Source: Cohnella rhizoplanae (GTDB lineage: Bacteria > Bacillota > Bacilli > Paenibacillales > Paenibacillaceae). From it: a stretch of 64,000 nucleotides of DNA. The DNA lies in assembly GCF_948329515.1 (NCBI RefSeq), contig NZ_CAOJCN010000010.1:169900-233899 (forward strand). Direction: 5' to 3'. Below the pieces are notes generated by a model. The model saw only the letters and a list, made by a program, of their open reading frames with translations, made no database searches and had not been told where the DNA came from. A program made the translations under genes and the position numbers. Positions 16,422-24,100 of the stretch are shown here, piece by piece (position 1 is the stretch's first letter; each line of letters starts with the position of its first letter).

Positions 16422-17221
16422 CCGCCGCGCAGTCTACCTTCGTATCCCGCTGCTCGCTGGTCGTCCTGCCCGTCGATCCATGGACGGGGCGCGCCATCTC
16501 AGGCGCGGGCGTCGCCGTCCGGCTTGAAGGGCTCCCCTATAGACCGGTGCGCACAACCGAGGGCGGTTACGCGTTCACGGACTTGGCGGGAGGGGAGCTC
16601 GTTATCGTCGTAGAGGCCCCGCTCCGGTTGACATACCGCAGAAGCGTCGATCTGTCGACGCTGCCCATGCAGGCGCCGGTGGTGCTGGTGCCGATGCTGC
16701 CCGGCTCGCGGCTGGATCCGCCGCCCGGCGCGACGGGGTTGCGGCTGCGTATCTCCGACTCCGCCGGCAAGCCGCTTCCCGGCGTGGGCGTTTTTGCTTG
16801 GTTGGAGGAAGAGAGCTGCAGCCGGGGCCGTCTGGCCGACGATTATCCGGCGGGCGCCGACGGGCTCCGATTCGCGCCTGAGAACGGCAGGCTGCTGCCG
16901 GGCGATCCGTTCGTGATCATGGATCGCGGCGGCAAGGCCATAGAACGGTGCCGCGCTGGGCCGGATACGGGGCTGCCGGGCACGCTGGCGCTCGAAGCGC
17001 CCACCGACCGCGACTGGCGCCGAGGCGCGATCCTGCTTCCCGCGTCGTCGTCGCGCAGCGACAGCGACGGGGTCGCGACGCTTCCGCTGCGCGGCGCCTA
17101 TCCGGCCCGGTTCCGCGTGAAGGCCGAGCTGTCGCTCGGCGGCAAGCGATCCGCGGCCGAATGGACGGCGGCAGGCGGCACCTTGACTTGGCAGGAGCAG
17201 GTAGAATGGCCCGCCGGTTGA
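16418..17221 (+). CDS. CIS-linked protein with beta-sandwich (carboxypeptidase-regulatory-like) region
   Basis: 267 aa from ATG 16418, overlapping the DUF4255 stop. Residues about 13-95 resemble a carboxypeptidase-regulatory-like or transthyretin-like beta-sandwich: LVVLPVDPWTGRAISGAGVAVRL and GGYAFTDLAGGELVIVVEA. A second similar unit starts near residue 105 (LRLRISDSAGKPLPGVGVFAW) and a third weaker one near 205 (SDSDGVATLPLRG). Such domains often mediate protein contacts in secreted or particle-surface proteins. No enzyme motif is seen. The gene lies between the cap and sheath genes, so a role in particle assembly or decoration is likely but unproven. Confidence 0.6.
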   Translation: MTAAQSTFVSRCSLVVLPVDPWTGRAISGAGVAVRLEGLPYRPVRTTEGGYAFTDLAGGELVIVVEAPLRLTYRRSVDLSTLPMQAPVVLVPMLPGSRLDPPPGATGLRLRISDSAGKPLPGVGVFAWLEEESCSRGRLADDYPAGADGLRFAPENGRLLPGDPFVIMDRGGKAIERCRAGPDTGLPGTLALEAPTDRDWRRGAILLPASSSRSDSDGVATLPLRGAYPARFRVKAELSLGGKRSAAEWTAAGGTLTWQEQVEWPAG

Positions 17222-17585
17222 ACCCGGTCCGGTCGAAGCCGGACCGCATCTACGGAAGGGGGGCGACCTTGCACGCCAAGTCGGGGAACGCATAGCGGCA
17301 TCGCTTCGCAATTCCGGCCGGGAGTGAGGACAAGACCGAGCAAGTCTCCTAGAGCGCTTGCATGACGTCGTCGCGCTGCGCCATCGGCGGAGGCACGACG
17401 TCATTGATTGACAATCAGAGGGTATGCGGATCTCTAGCGCATCCGCCGTCCGTCGGGACACCGCCGGCGGTTGGAGACGCTCGGACGACGCAGCACCTAT
17501 CCCATCACCGGAGAGGAGGAACTGGCTGCTTACGGATGCGCATCGCGTCAGACATCAGGATGCATTCGAAAGGGAGCCGGGGAAT
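17222..17585 (+). promoter_or_regulatory. 364-bp leader region upstream of the sheath gene
   Basis: No gene is seen here. It contains a perfect 10-bp inverted repeat, ATGACGTCGT (17362-17371) and ACGACGTCAT (17395-17404), followed four bases later by TTGACA (17408-17413). The best -10 at 17 bp, TCTCTA (17431-17436), is poor. A ribosome site for the sheath lies near 17571-17580. Together these suggest a separate, regulated start for the abundant sheath and tube proteins. Confidence 0.35.
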
Positions 17586-19295
17586 ATGGCAGAGTATTTA
17601 TCGCCTGGGGTATATGTGGAGGAATTCGAGAGCGGGTCCAGACCGCTCGAAGGCGTCAGCACCAGCACGGCCGGTTTTATCGGATTGGCCCAGCGCGGCT
17701 CGGTAGAGGGGCTGCCGCTGCTCGTGACCGGCCCTGCCGACTTCCAGCGGGCGTACGGATCTTACTTGTCCGAGAGCGCTTTCGGCAGCTACCGTTTTCT
17801 TGCTTACGCGGTTGAACAATTTTTCATGAACGGCGGTTCGCGCTGTTATATCATGCGGGTAGCGCCGCCGGATGCGAGACCGGCGTCCAATGCCGACAAC
17901 CTGGCGGACGTGCTCTCCGTCTCCGCCAAGAATCCCGGCGCATGGGGCAGCCTGATCAGCGTATCGCTGGCGCCTGCCAGCAAGGCGAAGACCCAGATCT
18001 ACGAAGTGACCGACAAGCGTTACCGCGTGAAAAACGCAAACGGCTTTTACGCAGGCGACGTCGTATCGTTCTCGGACGGCGAAGACGCGCAGCTGAACCG
18101 GATCGTCAGCGTGCAGGACAACGTCATCGAGCTGGCACAGCCGCTTGACGGCGACGTCGTCGACACCGCGCTGCTGCCGACGAAGGTGCTGTCGACCAGC
18201 GAGTTCACGCTTACGGTCGTTTTCGGGGACGAGATCGAGATTTTCGAGAAGGTATCGCTTAACCCCGAAGCGCCGTCGTACCTCGATAAAGTGGCAGGAC
18301 GCTCCAACCTGGTCGATATCCGCGCGCTCGTCACTTCGACGGATGCGGTCGCTCCGTTCGAGCAGTTGACGGGCAATACCGAAGGCGTACTCGAATTCGT
18401 CCTTACGGGCGGCAGCGACGGCACGGTCGGCAACCTGTCGGCGGCGGACTTCATCGGCGAAGACCGCGGACCGGGCCGCCGTACGGGCATCCAATCGTTT
18501 ATCGATAACGACGTCGTCAGCATCATGGCGATTCCGGGCGTAACCGATCCGAACGTCCAGCTGTCCCTCGTCGCGCATTGCGAGAATTTGGGCAGCCGCT
18601 TCGCCATTCTCGATATACCGCGCGAGAAGACGAAGGTAGCGGACGTCATGACCCACCGCAACCTGTTCGATTCCAGCTACGCGGCGCTTTATAACCCGTG
18701 GCTGTCCGTGTTCGATCCGCTCGACAAACGGAATATTTTCGTGCCTCCGTCCGGTACGATGGCAGGCGTGTACTCCCGTTCGGATACGACGCGCGGCGTT
18801 CAAAAGGCGCCCGCGAACGAAGTGCTGCGCGGCGTCGTAGGACTCGACGTCCAGTACAACACCGGCGAACAGGATATCCTGAACCCGGCGGGCGTTAACT
18901 TGATTCGTTCGTTCACCGGCCAGGGCATTCGCGTGTGGGGCGCCCGTACCGTGTCTTCCAACTCCCAATGGAAGTATATCAACGTTCGCCGCTTGTTCAT
19001 CTTCCTGGAGGGCTCGATCAAAGCCGGCACGAACTGGGTCGTCTTCGAACCGAACACCGATCAGCTCTGGGCGCGCGTACAGCGTACGATCGATGCCTTC
19101 CTGACCCGCGTATGGCGGGACGGCGCGCTCGTCGGGTCCAGTCCGTCCGAAGCGTTCTTCATCGATATCGGACGCTCCACGATGACCCAGGACGACATCG
19201 ACAACGGCCGTCTCATCTGCGTCATCGGCGTCGCGCCGGTTAAACCGGCCGAATTCGTCATCTTCCGCATTACGCAGAAGACCGGCTCCGAATAA
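17586..19295 (+). CDS. contractile tail sheath protein
   Basis: 569 aa from ATG 17586; the longer in-frame region upstream is not sheath-like. The start MAEYLSPGVYVEEFESG is the classic sheath opening. Further marks are TAGFIGLAQRG, FGSYRFLAYAVEQFFMNGGSRCYIMRV, the C-terminal core with INVRRLFIFLEGSIKAGTNWVVFEPN, DQLWARVQRTIDAFL and VIGVAPVKPAEFVIFRITQK. Residues about 130-400 are an inserted outer domain. A single sheath gene is present, whereas Photorhabdus-type systems carry two or three. It should form the contractile outer cylinder. Confidence 0.96.
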   Translation: MAEYLSPGVYVEEFESGSRPLEGVSTSTAGFIGLAQRGSVEGLPLLVTGPADFQRAYGSYLSESAFGSYRFLAYAVEQFFMNGGSRCYIMRVAPPDARPASNADNLADVLSVSAKNPGAWGSLISVSLAPASKAKTQIYEVTDKRYRVKNANGFYAGDVVSFSDGEDAQLNRIVSVQDNVIELAQPLDGDVVDTALLPTKVLSTSEFTLTVVFGDEIEIFEKVSLNPEAPSYLDKVAGRSNLVDIRALVTSTDAVAPFEQLTGNTEGVLEFVLTGGSDGTVGNLSAADFIGEDRGPGRRTGIQSFIDNDVVSIMAIPGVTDPNVQLSLVAHCENLGSRFAILDIPREKTKVADVMTHRNLFDSSYAALYNPWLSVFDPLDKRNIFVPPSGTMAGVYSRSDTTRGVQKAPANEVLRGVVGLDVQYNTGEQDILNPAGVNLIRSFTGQGIRVWGARTVSSNSQWKYINVRRLFIFLEGSIKAGTNWVVFEPNTDQLWARVQRTIDAFLTRVWRDGALVGSSPSEAFFIDIGRSTMTQDDIDNGRLICVIGVAPVKPAEFVIFRITQKTGSE

Positions 19296-19362
19296 AGGCA
19301 GATTAACACGATCGCGCCGTCCGGACCGGAGGCGCCCATGATATTTTCGGAAGGGGATACCC

Positions 19363-19797
19363 ATGACAGGAGAACGTACGGATCCGTACCGCAATTTTAG
19401 ATTCCGCGTCGAGCTTGAGGGCTTGCAGCAAGCCGGCTTCAGCGAAGTTTCGGGCTTCGACGCGTCATTTGACGTCATTCAATACCGCGAAGGCAATGAA
19501 GTGATCACGCCCCGCAAGCTCCCGGGTCTCGCGCGCTACGGCAATATCAGCCTCAAGTGGGGCGCGACCGATTCCATCGAGTTGTGGGAATGGATCCAGG
19601 AATGCGTAAACGGTACGGTAGAACGCAAGACCGTAACGATCATCGCCATCGATGAAGAAGGCACGGACGTGGCGACCTGGCAAGTCATCGAGGCTTGGCC
19701 GGTTCGCTACACGGCGCCAAACTTCAACGGCCAGGGCTCGGAAGCAGCGATCGAACTGCTCGAGCTGGCCCATGAAGGCATGACGCGTTCGCAATAA
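19363..19797 (+). CDS. tail tube protein 1 (gp19-like)
   Basis: 144 aa from ATG with GGAAGGGG upstream. It has the T4 gp19/CIS inner-tube pattern: YRNFRFRVELEGLQQAGFSEVSG, REGNEVITPRKLPGLARYGNISLKWG, LWEWIQECVNG and the C-terminal EAWPVRYTAPNFNGQGSEAAIELLELAHEG (quoted in parts). It lies 67 bp after the sheath gene, the usual neighbour. It should stack as hexamers to form the inner tube. A second, shorter-related copy follows at 20667. Confidence 0.95.
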   Translation: MTGERTDPYRNFRFRVELEGLQQAGFSEVSGFDASFDVIQYREGNEVITPRKLPGLARYGNISLKWGATDSIELWEWIQECVNGTVERKTVTIIAIDEEGTDVATWQVIEAWPVRYTAPNFNGQGSEAAIELLELAHEGMTRSQ

Positions 19798-20086
19798 AAA
19801 TCAAAGCCCGTACGGGCGGCGAGAGGGCTGACCCGCGGTCGATGCAAGCGTCCGCGGAGCAGCCTTCCCGCATTTAAGTCGATGAATCGCCGCACCGTGC
19901 ATGTTCCCGTATGTATTGAACCTGCGGGACGGATAGATTGGCGAGTAGCCGATTGCCAGAAGTGCAGGTCCGCTAGGCGGACCCGCGTTTCTTGCAGTTC
20001 GCCGTTACCGCACCGTGATCGTTTGCGGACGTTGCGGTCCGTAAACTTATTTTCTAAATAAGATTCAAGAGTGGAGGACTCCATTA
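19798..20086. other. intergenic region with a small hairpin
   Basis: No gene is seen in this 289-bp stretch. A 7-bp stem with a 3-base loop (GGTCCGC-TAG-GCGGACC, 19967-19983) is the only clear structure; it lacks a T-run, so it may be an RNA processing or stability element rather than a terminator. Confidence 0.4.
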
Positions 20087-20467
20087 ATGGCTTTTCAAAC
20101 CGAATACGAATTCGAGCTTCCGCGCGGATACGTCGACGACGCGGGCAATCTGCACAAGCGCGGCGTCATGAGACTCGCGACGGCCGCCGACGAGATTCTG
20201 CCGATGCGGGATCCCCGCGTTCAACAGAACGCCAGCTACTTGACCGTTATTCTGCTCGCGCGGGTCGTCACCCGGCTCGGAGAGCTCAAGCATATCGATA
20301 CGAAAGTCATTGAAAAGCTGTTTACGGCAGACCTCGCCTATTTACAAAATATATACCGCCAGATCAACGATCTTGAAACACCTAAATTGCAAACGATTTG
20401 TCCGAAGTGCGACCACGAGTTCGAGGTGGAAGTGGATTTTTTGTCCGTAGCGGAGGGCCTCTCGTAA
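20087..20467 (+). CDS. small CIS tail-assembly-type protein with CxxC motif
   Basis: 126 aa from ATG with GTGGAGGA upstream. The pattern FELPRGYVDDAGNLHKRGVMRLATAADEI, then VVTRLGELKHI and LFTADLAYLQNIYRQIND (quoted in parts) is one I associate with the 'phage tail assembly protein' family found between tube genes of contractile systems. The C-terminus has ICPKCDHEFEVEVD, a single CxxC that could bind zinc as a dimer. Its role is likely as an assembly chaperone. The reading frame overlaps the next gene by one base (TAACG), and its last codons contain a T TTT TTG heptamer; see the junction entry. Confidence 0.75.
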   Translation: MAFQTEYEFELPRGYVDDAGNLHKRGVMRLATAADEILPMRDPRVQQNASYLTVILLARVVTRLGELKHIDTKVIEKLFTADLAYLQNIYRQINDLETPKLQTICPKCDHEFEVEVDFLSVAEGLS

Positions 20468-20469
20468 CG
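20437..20469 (+). other. unusual gene junction: slippery heptamer, internal SD and ACG start candidate
   Basis: In-frame codons GAT TTT TTG give the heptamer T TTT TTG (20437-20443), a form that permits -1 slippage. A strong GGAGGG (20452-20457) lies nine bases before ACG (20467-20469), which overlaps the upstream stop as TAACG, the T-to-C form of the usual TAATG coupling. The downstream frame has no ATG, GTG or TTG near the start of its conserved part; the closest upstream are GTG 20407 and TTG 20398, inside the conserved end of the first gene. Confidence 0.55.
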
Positions 20470-20658
20470 TATCCTGCGGATCGTCTATACGAAGAGGTAG
20501 GTTTCGTCGCGTATTATTTCCACTGGCCGCACGACGAGATCATGAACATGGAGCACCGGGAGCGCCGACGTTGGTGCGACGAGATCTCCAAGATTAATAA
20601 AAAGTTGAACGACGAGCCAGATAAGAACAATCCGTTCGACGTTTTCGGCAGGAGGTGA
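20467..20658 (+). CDS. small DUF6760-like CIS protein (start uncertain)
   Basis: 63 aa if it begins at ACG 20467. The sequence YPADRLYEEVGFVAYYFHW, then DEIMNMEHRERRRWCDEISKIN (in parts) matches the small DUF6760-type proteins that I recall directly after the tail-assembly gene in CIS loci. They usually begin M-x-YPADRLYEEVA, which places the start exactly at the ACG. Either the gene uses a rare ACG start with translational coupling, or it is made as a -1 frameshift extension of the upstream protein (about 190 aa in all). Its stop TGA overlaps the GGAGGTGA site of the next gene. Confidence 0.65.
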   Translation, partial: TYPADRLYEEVGFVAYYFHWPHDEIMNMEHRERRRWCDEISKINKKLNDEPDKNNPFDVFGRR

Positions 20659-20666
20659 GCGGATCC

Positions 20667-21116
20667 ATGACGGCAAACGGCGTCGCCCGCGACGTACTCG
20701 GCAGCTTCCGCTTCGACGTGGAGCTCGACGGCATGCTGGTAGCCGGCTTTTCCGACGTGCAAGGGCTCGAGTCGCAGACGGAGTTCGAGGAATACCGCGA
20801 AGGCGGCGTGAACGGCTACACGCATCGTCTTCCCAAAGGGACGCGTTACTCCCAGATCGTGCTAAGGCGAGGCTTTTCTTCGTCGTCCGCGCTATGGGAC
20901 TGGTACGATCAGACCGTGCGGGGGACCATGACGCGCAAAAGCGGCTCGATCATCCTGTACCGTCAGGACGGGGAGGAGCTGTGCCGCTGGAATTTTTTCG
21001 AGGCGTACCCGGTTAAATGGAGCGGCCCCTCGCTCGATGCCCGCTCCAGCGATATCGCGATCGAGTCGGTGGAGCTCGTACACAACGGTATCAAAGCGAT
21101 TTTTAACAGGAAGTAG
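20667..21116 (+). CDS. tail tube protein 2 (gp19-like)
   Basis: 149 aa from ATG 20667, eight bases after a perfect GGAGGTGA; a GTG at 20655 lies within that site and is rejected. It is paralogous to the first tube protein: FRFDVELDGMLVAGFSDVQGLE, YREGGVNGYTHRLPKGTRYSQIVLRRG, LWDWYDQTVRG and the end EAYPVKWSGPSLDARSSDIAIESVELVHNG (in parts). In related systems the second tube protein forms the first layers next to the baseplate (Pvc5-like). Its place directly before the baseplate gene group agrees. Confidence 0.93.
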   Translation: MTANGVARDVLGSFRFDVELDGMLVAGFSDVQGLESQTEFEEYREGGVNGYTHRLPKGTRYSQIVLRRGFSSSSALWDWYDQTVRGTMTRKSGSIILYRQDGEELCRWNFFEAYPVKWSGPSLDARSSDIAIESVELVHNGIKAIFNRK

Positions 21117-21166
21117 CCCGTCGGACGGTCAGTCGCCGGAACGGAACGGCCGGAAGGAGGAGGAGC

Positions 21167-24100
21167 ATGAAGCGAACCATAAGGGGAATCTCCCGTGCAG
21201 CTGCGGGTCTTGTCGAACCGCGAACGATGTACGCGTCGTTCGCCGAAGGGATCAAGCGGAAATACGCGTCGCTGCGCGGACAAACCCGGTCTGCCCGCCC
21301 TGCCCTCGTCTTCCGGGCCGTTCCCGCATCAGGCAAGCGCCGTCAGGAATCACAGTCGCCGCGCGAGCAGATCCGGCTGGGCACGGCACCGGCCATCCGG
21401 CAGGCTGCGCCTCCCCGTGGGCCAATCGAGACCCGTACGATCGTCAAAGAACGCGTCGTAGAACGGCATACGGTCGTCGTCAAAGAAATCGAGCGTATCA
21501 TTCGCGAGCAGCGAATCGTACGGGAACAGGCCGTTAGCGTACCCTATCAGGCATCGCAGCGACCTGGCGCTGATCCGCAACCCATGACGCGCGTCAGATC
21601 TGACGGCGCCGAAGCGGACAGACGTCTCTCGCAAGACGGCTCGCGCGTGCAAGATCAAGGCGGTCGCGGGGGCGCGGGTACCGACCGCTTGGGCGTGCAG
21701 CCCGGCAAGAAGAACGCAGTTGAGCAGCGGCCGAGAGACCGGGATTCACGCGAACAAGGGGCCGGTAACGGGCCAGCGGCTGGGATTAACTCTCGCAAGC
21801 GGCAGGCGGTCGCTCGGGGAGAGGATCATGTGCCCGCCAGTCTGCCGGGTCGACAGTCCGAATCCGGCCGGGTCCGTGCCAACGGAAGGTTGCGAATGGA
21901 CGATAACCGTCCAAACGGAGAAAAAGACAAAGCAAGTCTAGACTCGGCAGAAGTCCTTAACAGGGCGGCGCCGGATTCCATCCTGAACGTTCCGGAGGAC
22001 CTGGGGTTCACGGTTGACTCGGACTTTAAACCTGCGAGAGAGGCTCCCGAGCTATCGCAGAACGACTCGCTTAAGCTGAGCGGGACGGGATTGGCGAAGG
22101 AAGGCACAACGGGAGCTGCGAGGCTTGAAGGGGCAGGTGGATCTTCTGAAGTCTTGCGCCGAGATCGTAAGGATGACCCGGCTGTTGAAGGTGCGAATAA
22201 GCGGTATTCGTTACGCAAGCCCTTGGTTGGGCAAGGCTTCGACGCAAGGCAGGTTGTACAGGGGAAGCCGCAAAAGAGAAAACGGCCCGGCGTTATGGCG
22301 GTGTCGGTACCGGCCGTGCGGCAGTTGATGGCACGATTGGCTGGCACCGGGCATCAAGCGGGCCACCTTAACAAACGGACGCTGACCATATCGTCGCCCC
22401 GATTTGTACACGCCGTTGGACGAAGGCAGCGCCGCGTCGAACCGGGCGAACCGGGATCCAGCGCGGGACTGCCGCAGAGGGCGGCATCGCCGACGAGGCA
22501 GCAACACAGTGAAGCGGCAGGAGCATTGCCTAAGCCGGAAACACCAGAAGCGCAATCGGCGCCGGTACGAAACCGGCGCGACATGTCGATTCCGGACCCG
22601 ACGATTCGCAAGGGATGGGATGCGCAGGTGCCCGGTGGAACGGATCCATATACCGAAGCGAATTCGGGAGAGATCCGCCCGGAGTCAGTGTCCGGCGGAG
22701 GCGTCGGCGGTATCGAAGGCAGCGACGGGCAGGGCGGCTACCGTACTGGCGGTATGGATCGCTCGATCGAACGAGAAGGCGAATACCCAGATTATTCCGG
22801 CACGGACGCCTCTCTCGGCAAGCAGCGTCTCGCTCCGCCGGAAGCAAACCGGTCGCATCGGCGCTACGATCCAAAAGGAGCAAGTATACCACCTGGACAG
22901 CACCATTCTGATGCTGCGATAGGCAACAGAACTGGCGGAGAAACCGCCGCTGCTGGCACAGAAGGATCCGGCCATGCGCATTCGATAGATGCGCCGAGCT
23001 CCGAGCAACTTCAGGGGCTGCTTCGTGAAGGCAGCCTTGATGAAACTGGAATGAAGCATCGATATGCTTCTGTAACCGAGACCGATCCGCCGGCAACGGG
23101 TGAAGGGAGCGCGGAATCCTCAGCAGAATCGGGTCCTGATGCTTCTCGGAAGCCGTTCAACGCGGAGATGAAGCCTTGGATTCAACGGTTCACGTTAGCG
23201 GCAAGGGCTGTCGGCGGATCGCAGGTGACGCCGATCGCGATTTTGGTTCACGGCGGCGTTCGGAGACCGGCCAAGATAGGTACATCTGCGCTTCAGCTAA
23301 GCAGAGACTACGGCCTAAGATGGCAGCTTGGTTTAGAGCGCCCGGACCATCCGACGGATCCGAGCTCGCCGGAGCTTAGATTGGATGCTCCGATGGCTAG
23401 GCAGACCGGCCTTCCAGCCATGTCTGCGACTCAGCGTAATGACGGGGATGGACAAGATGCTTCTCAGGTTCCGGGCCTCTTTGGCAAAAAGGCCAATCGA
23501 AAAAAAACGAACGAAAATTCGCTGCACAAGCAAGTCGATTCGTTCCGATCCGAGAGGGCGTCTACCTTCGGAATGGACGTAACGACATCTTCGCCAGATT
23601 CGCAAGCGAACGTCCTTTCCACTAAGCCTCAAGCGGGATTAGGTGGTCGCATGGGGGAGACGCGGCGTGCTGCAGGACAATCGAACGTTCGGTATTCGGG
23701 AAATCAGGAGATCGGGCGAAACGGCTCCTCACCGAAGCTAATATTCCGTCGGGGGAGCTTGCCGGGCTGGACGAACGGAACACGCAAGGTCGCGATCGGC
23801 GCTCGCGACGAACGGGCCGCGAGGAAGAGCGAAGAACGCCTGGACCTTGGCCGCGCTCCGGGCGAGAGTTCCCCTGCAGCCGGTGCGGCGTTTGATGTTC
23901 CAAGACTGCAGTTCAAGCTCGGAAGGCCGAGAAGTGTGACAGGCGAAACGCAAGCAAAAGCGGAGGGTGCCGCGAAACGGGTAGAATCCGTTCCCAGCCT
24001 AGCGACACCGAGGCGTGCGCTCAGCGGTCCGCGCTTCGTGCTCAATCGAGGCGCCGAAAAGGCATTTCCGTATGGACAACGGATCGCGGAGAGCCGGATG

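Noticed and set aside
17598..19478. 626-aa open frame antisense to the sheath gene
   Set aside because: The sheath protein is unmistakable on the plus strand; the antisense translation is low in structure and has no ribosome site.
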